DNA of 31,370 nucleotides from positions 64,001 through 95,370 of the forward strand of contig JAQGDQ010000791.1 in NCBI GenBank assembly GCA_030141605.1, given 5' to 3'. A program made the position numbers and the translations under genes. The notes beneath the pieces were generated by a model. The model saw only the letters and a program-made list of their open reading frames with translations. It made no database searches and was not told where the DNA came from. Position 1 is the stretch's first letter; each line of letters starts with the position of its first letter. Positions 21,215 through 31,370 of this stretch are shown here, piece after piece. The stretch is from Tubiluchus corallicola (lineage: Eukaryota > Priapulida > Priapulimorpha > Priapulimorphida > Tubiluchidae).

Positions 21215-24200
21215 TTAGGAGGTTTTTGCTTGATTTGCTGCTTGTTGAGCTTGCCGTATTTGTTCTAGAAAAGCTGGATCAACTGCAACCCAGGAAATGA
21301 TGTTCCTCTCTCCTACGAATTCTCCAACTGGAGACTTGATATTTGGGGGCAACAGCGCCAAGTACAAAGGAGTATCCGCACCTAAATAGTAAAATTTATG
21401 GTAAGTGTTAATTTTCAAGAAACAATACCTTCCGTGTCTATTTTCAATGTGGATGCTATGCATTGTCTCTAACGGGTGTGTCTTTTGACTCATACCAAGG
21501 AGCAGAAGGCCATCTTTTTCGCACATGCCAATGTATAAGTTCTTAACATGAGGGGGACCCAGACTGTTAAAATTATTTTAGTTGGAGGGCTAGGAAATTT
21601 AGATGTTCTAATTAATAGGTGATGCAAAATTTCAAAGCTTTTTGAGCTCTCTGTAAAAATTCGTCTAATCTTGTGTATAAATTAAATTAGGTAACATTAA
21701 AAGGAGCAATTACCACGGTACAAAACAGCTGCCTTCTAAGTCTGAGTAGTAAAATACATAATTATAATACCTTCATCGATTGTTTTGTGCCCGCCGTGAC
21801 TTGACATATCTGTAGCCACGTATCCTGGACAACACTATTAAAAAAACAATAATTATTATGAAAGAAACACCGGGTTCTGTTATGATGTGTGAAGTGAAGT
21901 CATCTTTGCAAAACATCCAATTTCAGATAATTTGTGACCCTTGATTTGATATTTCAACTTTAATGTTTTTGCAAAATACCAACTGATGAAAAGAAAATTG
22001 AAAAAAACGGCTGTTTTCATTATCTCTGTATTGATGTAGCTTTGTGTTTCTTACAAAATGAGAATTTTCAAGTACCCCTAGCTATAAATTAATGCAACTT
22101 AATTTCATAATTGTACTGATTACAAACCAATATGTGTATAATACATGCTTTCAATTGTGTACAACGAAATTCTTATTGTCATTTCCAATGAATTTATTTT
22201 TCACAATTTTTTATTTTCTAATTTTAGGGTTATACAATTGTGACATACTGTGGTATATACAACTTCAGGTATCATTTATGACATTTTATGATAAAGAATA
22301 AACGGATTTTTTGGTATTACGGAATAAATGCTTTCTTTTATTTGGACTGAGCACATCACAATGCATCACATGTGGATAAAAATAAGAAAACAAAATATTA
22401 TAAAGCCTTTTCACACAAATCGTTCAGGCCAAGGTCATTTTATCCAGAATTATAGGAGAATCGTAGCAGTTTAGTTAAAAAAGGGACACAGGCGTTCTTT
22501 GTGCGTAACCGCCATTTTGTAAGAACGTGTAGAAATTGTACAAATAAATACAAACAAACTTACAAACAGAAACAAAACAAAATACCACGACCCTGATTAA
22601 TTAGAATCCATGGCCATGAATGATATTTTACCAACGTACAGATCCATAATCAATGCAGCAGACCATCCGTCAATGAGCATCGTCACATCGAGGAATCATG
22701 AGCCTAGCCGTCATGGTACGTGCGTCGAAATCATAGCTGTACAGAAATTGTTTGTGGTGGCTTATACATTGCAGATTTCTCTATTCTAATGTGTTTGGCA
22801 AAAACAACGGCCCTTCAACTCCAAACGACTTTGTAGGCTCTGTACCTCTAGGATTCGTCAAAATGTCTCAACAATACACAATTCTCACACAATCAGCTTC
22901 TTATAACACCGAGTTGCAGCAGTTCCCCCAGCAACAGATGTGGACTCAGCAGCCAATCATAACACCGAGTTGCAGCAGTTCCCCCAGCAACAGATGTGGA
23001 CTCAGCAGCCAATCATAACACCGAGTTGCAGCAGTTCCCCCAGCAACAGATGTGGACTCAGCAGCCAATCATAACACGGAGTTGCAGTAGTTCCCCCAGC
23101 AACAGATGTGGACTCAGCAGCCAATCATAATACCGAGTTGCAGCAGTTCCCACAGCAGCAGATGTGGACTCAGCAGCCAATCATAACACCGAGTTGCAGC
23201 AGTTCCCCTAGCAACAGACGTGGACTCAGCAGCCAATCATAACACCGAGTTGCAGCAGTTCCCCCAGCAACAGACGTGGACTCAGCAGCCAATCATAACA
23301 CCGAGTTGCAGCAGTTCCCCCAGCAACAGATGTGGACTCAGCAGCCAATCATAAGACCGAGTTGCAGTAGTTCCCCCAGCAACAGATGTGGACTCAGTAG
23401 CTAATCATAACACAGAGTTGCAGCAGTTCCCCCAGCAGCAGATGTGGACTCAGCAGCCAATCATAACACCGAGTTGCAGCAGTTCCCCCAGCAACAGATG
23501 TGGACTCAGCAGCCAATCATAACACGGAGTTGCAGTAGTTCCCACAGCAGCAGATGTGGACTCAGCAGCCAATCATAACACCGAGTTGCAGCAGTTCCCC
23601 CAGCAACAGATGTGGACTCAGCAGCCAATCATAACACGGAGTTGCAGCAGTTCCCACAGCAACAGATGTGGACTCAGCAGCCAATCATAACACCGAGTTG
23701 CAGCAGTTCCCCCAGCAACAGATGTGGACTCAGCAGCCAATCATAACACAGAGTTGCAGCAGTTCCCCCAGCAACAGATGTGGACTCAGCAGCCAATCAT
23801 AACACCGAGTTGCAGTAGTTCCCCCAGCAACAGATGTGGACTCAGCAGCCAATCATAACACCGAGTTGCAGCAGTTCCCCCAGCAACAGATGTGGACTCA
23901 GCAGCCAATCATAACACCGAGTTGCAGCAGTTCCCCCAGCAACAGATGTGGACTCAGCAGCCAATCATAACACCGAGTTGCAGCAGTTCCCACAGCAACA
24001 GATGTGGACTCAGCAGCCAATCATAACACCGAGTTGCAGCAGTTCCCCCAGCAACAGATGTGGACTCAGCAGCCAATCATAACACCGAGTTGCAGCAGTT
24101 CCCCTAGCAACAGATGTGGACTCAGCAGCCAATCATAACACCGAGTTGCAGCAGTTCCCCCAGCAACAGATGTGGACTCAGCAGCCAATCATAACACCGA

Positions 24201-27200
24201 GTTGCAGCAGTTCCCCCAGCAACAGATGTGGACTCAGCAGCCAATCATAACACCGAGTTGCAGCAGTTCCCCCAGCAACAGATGTGGACTCAGCAGCCAA
24301 TCATAACACCGAGTTGCAGCAGTTCCCCCAGCAACAGATGTGGACTCAGCAGCCAATCATAACACCGAGTTGCAGCAGTTCCCCCAGCAACAGATGTGGA
24401 CTCAGCAGCCAATCATAACACCGAGTTGCAGCAGTTCCCACAGCAACAGATGTGGACTCAGCAGCCAATCATAACACCGAGTTGCAGCAGTTCGACCAGC
24501 AACAGACGTGACTCAGTAGCCAATCATAACACCGAGTTGCAGCAGTTTCCCCAGCAACAGATGTGGACTCAGCAGCCAATCATAACACCGAGTTGCAGCA
24601 GTTCCCCCAGCAACAGATGTGGACTCAGCAGCCAATCATAACACCGAGTTGCAGCAGTTCCCCCAGCAACAGATGTGGACTCAGCAGCCAATCATAACAC
24701 CGAGTTGCAGCAGTTCCCACAGCAACAGATGTGGACTCAGCAGCCAATCATGACACCGAGTTGCAGCAGTTCCCCCAGCAACAGATGTGGACTCAGCAGC
24801 CAATCATGACACCGAGTTGCAGCAGTTCCCCCAGCAACAGATGTGGACTCAGTAGCCAATCATAACACCGAGTTGCAGCAGTTCCCCCAGCAACAGATGT
24901 GGACTCAGCAGCCAATCATAACACCGAGTTGCAGCAGTTCCCCTAGCAACAGACGTGGACTCAGTAGCCAATCATAACACCGAGTTGCAGCAGTTCCCCC
25001 AGCAACAGACGTGGACTCAGCAGCCAATCATAACACCGAGTTGCAGCAGTTCCCCCAGCAACAGACGTGGACTCAGCAGCCAATCATAACACCGAGTTGC
25101 AGCAGTTCCCCCAGCAACAGACGTGGACTCAGCAGCCAATCATAACACCGAGTTGCAGCAGTTCCCCCAGCAACAGATGTGGACTCAGCAGCCAATCATA
25201 ACACCGAGTTGCAGCAGTTCCCCCAGCAACAGATGTGGACTCAGCAGCCAATCATAACACCGAGTTGCAGCAGTTCCCCTAGCAACAGATGTGGACTCAG
25301 CAGCCAATCATAACACCGAGTTGCAGCAGTTCCCACAGCAACAGACGTGGACTCAGCAGCCAATCATAACACCGAGTTGCAGCAGTTCCCCCAGCAACAG
25401 ATGTGGACTCAGCAGCCAATCATAACACCGAGTTGCAGCAGTTCCCCCAGCAACAGATGTGGACTCAGCAGCCAATCATAACACCGAGTTGCAGCAGTTC
25501 CCATAGCAACAGATGTGGACTCAGCAGCCAATCATAACACCGAGTTGCAGCAGTTCCCCCAGCAACAGATGTGGACTCAGCAGCCAATCATAACACCGAG
25601 TTGCAGCAGTTCCCATAGCAACAGATGTGGACTCAGCAGCCAATCATAACACCGAGTTGCAGCAGTTCCCCCAGCAACAGATGTGGACTCAGTAGCCAAT
25701 CATAACACCGAGTTGCAGCAGTTCCCCCAGCAACAGATGTGGACTCAGCAGCCAATCATAACACCGAGTTGCAGCAGTTCCCATAGCAACAGATGTGGAC
25801 TCAGCAGCCAAGCAAAAATCCTTTTCTCGACGAAATTTCACTGATACTTTAAAAACCCCAAATGAATCATCCTGGTCTTCTTTCAAGAAAGCAGATAAAA
25901 GAAACGAAAATCACTTTCCTTGAGGCGATAATTAATTACAGACGGACTTGATGCGTATCAATTTAGTGAACTACAGGATTACCAAAAATTGCTGGAAAAA
26001 CATTTTCCCTTTTATAGCGGTTTTATCCGTAGTGTCAGTAATAATGAAATCAGAGTTCAATGAATCCCAGAGGAGCAAAAATTTACCTGTGCTTAACCAC
26101 TGAAGTCGTGCGGCGGAATGTTGCTATCAAAAAACGGGAAGGGAGAGGCATTGAAGGATGGGCATGAACCCAATCATAACAGTGTTATTAACACAGAGCA
26201 AAAGTGAACATTTCACTGCGCTAAAAATTAAAATGGTGTACAAAATGACCTCCATCATAAGCTTAGCACTTCTAGGGCAACTACGACGTGACAACAATTA
26301 CGGGAACTGGTATACGTGAACCTTAACTTTTTAAAATATTAAGTTTTTACTAGTGAATTTACTTACCTCAAATGTTTAGGGTCTACTGAAGAAGTAAAAA
26401 GTTAACTAAAACTCACTTACAGCATTCAGGACAATGTCTTTACGTGAATCTTTCTTGAACTCCCGTGCATGGACAAAGCTCAATGCTGTCATAAAAACTT
26501 TTGACATTCCGTAACAGGTCATCTTCCATCCATTTTCTTTCTGCTTTCCATGTTTCACATCTCTGTCGGTGTTAAGATCTTAGTTTAGTGACTTGGATAT
26601 TTCAATTGAAATGAATACATTACTTGTTCTAACTTTTTATGGCAGATTGAAAAGGAACAGGTATAGCGCCAGGCAAGCAGCAATGCTAGCCTAGATTTTT
26701 TAGCTTTTTTATTTTACTCTGCACCTTATTGCTAAGAAGCTGGTGTTTATAAATCATCAAATTTATTCAGTCACGAGTAAGCCATTCAGTGGTTAGCCAA
26801 TTAGGCAACTAGTCACTTGAAGTTTTTTTGGTTGACTTGTAGTTGAACTGACTAATATATATAATTTGCTATATAATTTGCACTAATTCGAATAAGATTA
26901 ACTTGCCTTAGCGTTACATTAATTTGTGAAGCCATCACTATGCTATCACTAATAAAGCACTGCAATCAAAAGCGCCACTAACACAAAACGTCATCACATG
27001 TACAACTAAACTGTATTCAACCAATATCGCAACCTCAAATTACACTACTTCAGTGTGAGCAAGTTCATTAGAAAATAAAAAAATAAAAAAGTGTGTTTTA
27101 GACACTTACTGCACAAACTGATTTGCGAGGTTTACTACAGTTTCTTCAGTGAGATCAGGCGAGAGGAGCTGCTTTCTAATTTTCTCATTTGTAAGACCAT

Positions 27201-30001
27201 CGAGAGTTCCGACTCTGCTTGAAACATTCACAACTCTAAAAAAGGAAAGCTTTCAAAATCGCTCAAGACAAATAAGCAGGTAACATAATTTCTCAGAATC
27301 AAGACATTGTGTTATTCTTAAAATAAGCACAGAAAAACAGATTTCATTAACGTTAGTTTTGTTTTCATCCTGCTCCAAATTTGCCTGTTTTATTTGTACC
27401 AAACTAAATGAAAAAAATTAATATAGGTAAAATACAACAGGCAAAAAAACGGCACGGTAAAAATGGCACAAGAAAAATGGCACAAATGGAAAGTAGGTAA
27501 GTATGGCACTAAGTAGTTACACTTAATAAAAATACGAGTCTAGAGTTAGGGTTACTGTAGGTGGTAATTATTTTATTTCTTACCTCTGCCAAGGAAGTTA
27601 TGCTTTAAAGTTTGTTGGTTTTTTGTCTGCTATAGCAGTGAGCCCATTACGCAAAAACTACCTAACAGATTTCTATGAAACTTTGTGGAGAAGGCGGGTA
27701 TAGGTTGACAAAAGACATTCGTGAAGCACTTTGAGGAGGTCTCTGAGGGGGTGTTTAGTACCTCGCTTTTATCATCTTCACCAGGACGAACAATTACGAG
27801 TTATTTCAAGTACCATTTCGAGAAATTCTCGCTAGTCTTTTGCTAGTCTGTATAATGCCAATACATTTTCGTATGTTTGTCTGTTTATCTTTGTTTTACG
27901 TTTTTTATTCAAAAAAATCAGGCGAATAAGTTTAGGATTGTTTGGCTTTGGCAGAGATCTGCTTCGTACCCAGCGCATTCTAGCTCTATTATAAAAATTA
28001 ATTGCATCAAAATAACACATGCGCCACTTTTTCCTGCTTTTCCATTTGTGCTAATTTTTCTTGGGCCATTTGGCCTACTTTTCCATTTATGCCATTTTTT
28101 CCTGTGTCATTTTTCCTGTGTAATTCTTAGCTGTGTCGTTTCTACCATGCAGCGAAAAATTAGTTGTTTGTTCAGAATGAAAATCAAGGCTTGCCAAGAC
28201 TAATACTGATACAGTAAAAATTTTAAGAAATCTCGAGAAACACGAAGAACTGAAATTAAGAATTTGAACAATATAAGTGAAATCTTACAATGGCACGTAG
28301 ATATGGGTTTGGGAGTTTTGAGATCCTATATGAAACGTAAATTGTGAGTTGATTGTCTGATTTAAATGTGTTAACAAATGCAGACATCCACATCACAATA
28401 AAAATTAAAGGCATAAGGTTACAGTCATACTCGATCATTGTCTTAGATATTATTATCGTAGTGCAGTCTATAAAATTTCATTCAAATCTCGTTTATGGCT
28501 ACAAAATCAGCATTTCACAGCGATCCAGGAAGGCTGAAACGTTATCAATGAAATATCTTCAACGTAACTATGCTGTTTGCAGGTGTCTAAACAAGGCTTA
28601 ACTAGTGAATAAACACGTCAAAATAAATATGTGCAAGATCTGCACCTTTAAATAATTTTTATTAACGAAACTAATGAAAGAATGCTGAAGATATTGGTAT
28701 TACGTGCAATGAATAAGGTTTGAAAGACCTGCTAAGTTTCAGAAAGTATCTGTATAACGACAGACATTAAGACAAAATAACGTTGATAGTAGTAATTTGT
28801 TGTCATTTGATTAAGTTGTCATCTGTATGAAAACACCACATACCTTGCATGAGGCTGAAGTAAGGGAAAAAGTGCTTTGCACACATTTATAGTCCCAAAT
28901 GTGTTAATATTTAATGTAACTTCTGCTTGCTCAGACATGGTGGCAGTTGAATTTTCCTGAAATTATCAAAAAGAGGTAAAACTAAACTAGCACATTTAAC
29001 TATTGCAATTTTCTGGTTTGTAAAGATTCTGAGTAAGTCAACGTTTTTTTATTGAACAATAAGGTGATCATTTATCTAACCAACACGCTACTGCTAATAA
29101 ATCATTCATAAGTTAAAAGAATCTGAGACAGTAAAGCTTAAAATTTAACAGCAACTATTATATTTACTTGTCTATCTATACATTGCTTTTTATTTATTTT
29201 TTGGTCTTTGTTATTTTATAATAATTTAAGTACAAAATCTCACACCTTATATGCAAGCCCGGCATTGTTTACCAATATATCTAAACCACCATATTTCTCT
29301 AATAAAAACTTCTTCAGTCGTTCAATGCTCTCTTTGTCTTCAACATCAAGTTGATGAAACTTTGGTTTCAATCCTTCCTTAATTAGTTCTTCTACTGCAG
29401 CTTTGCCTCGTGACTCATTTCTTGCTGTGATAAAAGCAACATTTAGAGAGTAAAGTGTGAAAACTTCAGGCCCTTTTAAAAGACACTATGAAAATAACAT
29501 ACTGCAAATGGATACTGCAGGAACGCATTATTTAATTTAGAACTGAAATTAGATGTGAGAAAGACTTTAAATGTGGGCGACGCACGCCTAATCACAAGAG
29601 TTGGCAAACCTGCTGATCCCATTAGATTAATCAGCAAATTCAGTTTTGAAAACAAACTCTAATATGTAAATAACTATTTTACCTGTTAAGAACACATCTC
29701 CCTCAAACTGTTTACAAAGACCTCGAACAATGGCGTAACCTATTCCTTTGTTTGCACCAGTTACCTGTAAACAAGAACACATAAATAATCGTTAAACAAC
29801 ATTCTTTCAACTTCTTCAGATTAAAAGAAACGAGTTGTTATGGAGCTTCACACAATTTTACAAATTGCATTAAATGTTTGTACTTCCTGCATACCGAAGA
29901 CAAACATTCATTTTAAAAATGCCAGCACAGTTCGACGAACATCGTTTAATCCATTGGATTGAAAAACACAGTTATTATCAACTTACCACTGCTACTCTCA
30001 T
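21215..30001 (-). CDS. CBR1: Carbonyl reductase [NADPH] 1-like SDR, complete 8-exon gene, 295 aa
   Basis: Cytosolic NADPH-dependent short-chain dehydrogenase/reductase that reduces ketones and quinones (family knowledge). Coding exons in order: 30001-29987, 29764-29683, 29424-29246, 28956-28844, 27235-27110, 26562-26421, 21834-21771, 21381-21215. All introns are GT-AG, phases agree, and the total is 888 nt including the TAA stop. Visible motifs are TGANKGIG (7-14, cofactor loop), Asp59 in HQLDV, NNAG (85-88), Asn110, NVSS with catalytic Ser135, and Tyr189-G-M-S-Lys193. Then come CCPGYVATDM and the CBR1-type end ADTPLYLALLPP. Human CBR1 has 277 residues. Here about 20 extra residues, rich in Gln and Ala (QIRQAQQAANQAKTS), follow the usual C-terminus. 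Exon 1 codes only five residues. Intron 6 (26420-21835, 4.6 kb) contains a 2.9-kb minisatellite, and intron 4 holds an inverted-repeat element. The other introns show nothing notable. The symbol is by family resemblance. Confidence 0.95.
22610..22904 (+). CDS. Candidate nested coding exons upstream of the minisatellite (speculative)
   Basis: An ATG in good context (22610, ATCCATGG) opens 36 codons (MAMNDILPTYRSIINAADH...) to a possible donor GTGCGT at 22720. An acceptor ...TACATTGCAG at 22774 joins in phase to FLYSNVFGKNNGPSTPNDFV and SVPLGFVKMSQQYTILTQSA, running into the first minisatellite unit (NTELQQFPQQQMWTQQP). I do not recognise the family. It lies on the strand opposite the reductase, inside its intron 6. 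It could be a small nested gene, a decayed retrocopy or chance. The stronger donor GTACGT at 22716 would break the frame, which argues for caution. Confidence 0.22.
22905..25811. repeat. 56-bp minisatellite, about 52 units
   Basis: The unit begins AACACCGAGTTGCAGCAG, continues TTCCCCCAGCAACAGATG and ends TGGACTCAGCAGCCAATCAT. Starts at 22905 and 25760 are 2855 bp apart, that is 51 intervals of 56 bp minus one base. The missing base is in the unit at about 24509 (GACGTGACTC for GACGTGGACTC). Unit variants (CAG/CACAG/TAG after TTCCC, GATG/GACG) recur in patterns, notably CCATAG in alternate units near the right end, which suggests multi-unit duplication. It fills most of reductase intron 6. Because 56 is not a multiple of three, translation meets a stop about every three units. 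Confidence 0.97.
25812..26061 (+). pseudogene. Protein-like open stretches after the minisatellite (speculative)
   Basis: One frame leaving the array reads SAAKQKSFSRRNFTDTLKTP then NESSWSSFKKADKRNENHFP to TGA. A second frame at 25947-26060 reads TDGLDAYQFSELQDYQKLLE then KHFPFYSGFIRSV to TGA. Both have balanced amino-acid composition unlike the AT-rich surroundings. Together with 22610-22904 they could be the two halves of one + strand coding region, interrupted by minisatellite growth. No family is recognised. Confidence 0.2.
27452..28150. mobile_element. Inverted-repeat (foldback/MITE-like) element, about 700 bp
   Basis: The left end GCACGGTAAAAATGGCACAA is mirrored by the right end, which reads GCATGGTAGAAACGACACAG on the other strand. 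Inside both ends, short units of the AAAAATGGCACAA type recur (27450-27510), and their complements occur at 28030-28135. The centre (27590-27770) is unrelated to the ends. The ends are thus both inverted and internally repetitive, as in foldback elements. No transposase frame and no clear target duplication were found. It lies in intron 4 of the reductase gene. Confidence 0.6.
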
Positions 30002-30207
30002 TTTCGATTAGTAATTGTCACTTAAATTGTAGAGCAGGTGATTGTAAAAATCCGGCCAGAACTGGAAGATTAATTAATTGAAAAAAAACAGCGCTGTTGG
30101 TACAAATCTAGCCTAAATCAACGTTACATTAAGCATAACTAAAACCTTGACCTAGCGAGTCGTGAACTCTCTACACCCCGAATGGGGCTGAACATGAAAC
30201 TTGATAT

Positions 30208-30215
30208 CTTATATA
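30208..30215 (-). promoter_or_regulatory. Possible TATA box upstream of the carbonyl reductase gene
   Basis: TATATAAG on the minus strand lies about 205 bp upstream of the ATG, which would place a start site near 30180. The surroundings are AT-rich, so chance occurrence is likely. Confidence 0.25.
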
Positions 30216-30608
30216 ATAATCAAGCATAAAACAGCTGAATCTTGTTGATTTTAGTAGAGCCCAGGGGTTATTTTATGCAGCAAGAAAGTCACAGTTCAGT
30301 GTTCACTAGTCACCCGACGCCTAAACTTTTTGGCAAACGAAAGTTTATATTTGCACAGACACAGACACAGCTTGTTATAAAACCAAACTCGCTATATTGT
30401 GAATTTTTTTTGGAGTTCTAAAGGAGGCGGTATGAAAAGGCTGACGTAGTTTGTTAAGAATTTCCTGTATTTCTTCTGATTTCACACACATCTAAATTAA
30501 TTTTCCTTTGCTTAGATAAAATAAATTTAAATTGACAAATGTAGAGCTATAACATTCTTACTATAGAGTACTCACAATGGCAACGTTATGTGGTGAATAA
30601 ATTTATAA

Positions 30609-31013
30609 ATCAATGATTTTCGATACTGGAAAACTAAAGAAATTGATACTGCGGAAACTATTCGATCAAAACCGTATCGAATACCCAATAATTTAGAAAA
30701 AGAATTAGACAAAATTATTCGTGAATTATTGGCAGCAAAAATTATAGTACCAGCTAATAGCCCGTGGGCATCACCTTGTTTATTAGTTAAAAAGGCTGAT
30801 GGAAAAAGTTACAGGCTAGTGATAGATTATAGAAAAATTAATAAATGTGTAAAGTTCGACGCCTTTCCTAGTCGAACCTTGTCCAATTTCACCGACAAAT
30901 TGCAGGGAGCCAAATATTTTAGTTGTCTGGATTTAAGACAAGGGTTTTTACAAATACCTGTTCACCGAGATGACCAGCCTAAAACTGCCTTTGTGACCCA
31001 AAGCGGAGCATTA
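30609..31013 (+). mobile_element. Ty3/gypsy-type retrotransposon pol fragment (5' half of reverse transcriptase)
   Basis: The open frame shows the entry region SKPYRIPNNLEKELDKIIRE, then IIVPANSPWASPCLLVKKAD (RT block 1-2), RLVIDYRKINK (block 3), and KYFSCLDLRQGFLQIPV with the first catalytic Asp of LDL. It continues to KTAFVTQSGAL. The expected continuation (MPFGL...NAP and the YxDD box) is missing. Similarity stops at about 31013, so the element is truncated or joined to foreign sequence. It starts about 600 bp upstream of the reductase ATG, on the opposite strand. Confidence 0.88.
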
Positions 31014-31370
31014 ACAAGAGGGATGGGCACCTCAAGTGTTAGTGCTTAACAGGAGGCAGTGGGTCCGCAAGGATCCGGGGCAGTTTTCCTGCTTATCTGC
31101 TAACGAAGGGCGAATTAACGTCCTACTGTGGTACCTTCTAGTCGGCGTGTGTGTCGTACTGTTTCTTACTGCAGCAGGCCGGTGAGCCCCCCCCCCCCCC
31201 CCCCCGAACTGTCTGTGGTGAAATAAGTGGTACATACGTGGTACGAGGATGACAGTCCTCACCTAGCTAGGTGAAGTGTGAATTTGCTTCTCTTATAGCA
31301 CTTCTCTAGTGAACAGGCTAGGCTGTTGAAAACGGTCAAAGTTCATAGAGGGATAGCAAGGTTTCCTATG
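31014..31370. other. GC-richer segment of unknown origin with a 19-C run
   Basis: After the retrotransposon breakpoint, composition becomes GC-richer. A homopolymer of 19 C lies at 31187-31205. No gene or known repeat is recognised. It may belong to another mobile element continuing beyond the window. Confidence 0.5.

Noticed and set aside
22905-25811. CRISPR-like regular repeat array
   Set aside because: The 56-bp units are contiguous with no unique spacers, in a spliced eukaryotic gene. It is a minisatellite.
31090-31150. GAAGGGCGAATT resembling cloning-vector polylinker
   Set aside because: The match is short and the flanks do not continue as vector, so coincidence is more likely than contamination.

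Overview
The window is eukaryotic, AT-rich nuclear DNA. Genes are split by GT-AG introns, most of the sequence is intron or repeat, and there are many microsatellites, minisatellites and degenerate retrotransposons. Divergent ionotropic receptors (IRs, the chemosensory branch of the ionotropic glutamate receptors) are known from protostomes, so a protostome, most likely an arthropod, is inferred. A horseshoe-crab-like or crustacean-like genome would fit, but the species cannot be fixed from this sequence.

Left part (1-18235, + strand): a local cluster of IR genes. Copy A enters from outside the window and shows only its last two coding exons (553-824, 1639-1882). Copy B is complete: thirteen exons from 5909 to 17280 splice in phase into about 661 codons with a signal peptide, a reduced N-terminal domain, a split ligand-binding domain, M1, pore loop, M3 and M4. 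Copy C (17648-18235) is a decayed remnant holding two internal exons. Copy B's introns carry at least ten simple-sequence arrays, a five-copy 150-bp satellite, a 5S-rRNA-derived SINE with a perfect 12-bp target duplication, and a LINE 3' fragment. Between A and B lie another fragment of the same LINE family and a 2.2-kb array of 43/44-bp monomers, part of which is organised as an 87-bp dimeric higher-order repeat.

Middle (18488-21128): a dead LINE with a reverse-transcriptase remnant, then about 1.8 kb with no recognisable gene.

Right part (21215-30001, - strand): a complete eight-exon carbonyl reductase 1-like gene (classical-type SDR, 295 codons, all catalytic residues present). Its 4.6-kb intron 6 holds a very uniform 56-bp minisatellite of about 52 units. 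That array is flanked by sequence that looks like a broken or nested + strand coding region. Intron 4 contains an inverted-repeat element. The right end (30609-31370) has a truncated Ty3/gypsy reverse transcriptase and a GC-richer segment with a 19-C run.

The IR cluster and the reductase have no evident functional link. The main stories are tandem IR duplication with divergence, mobile elements datable against the paralogous copy, and several distinct tandem arrays.
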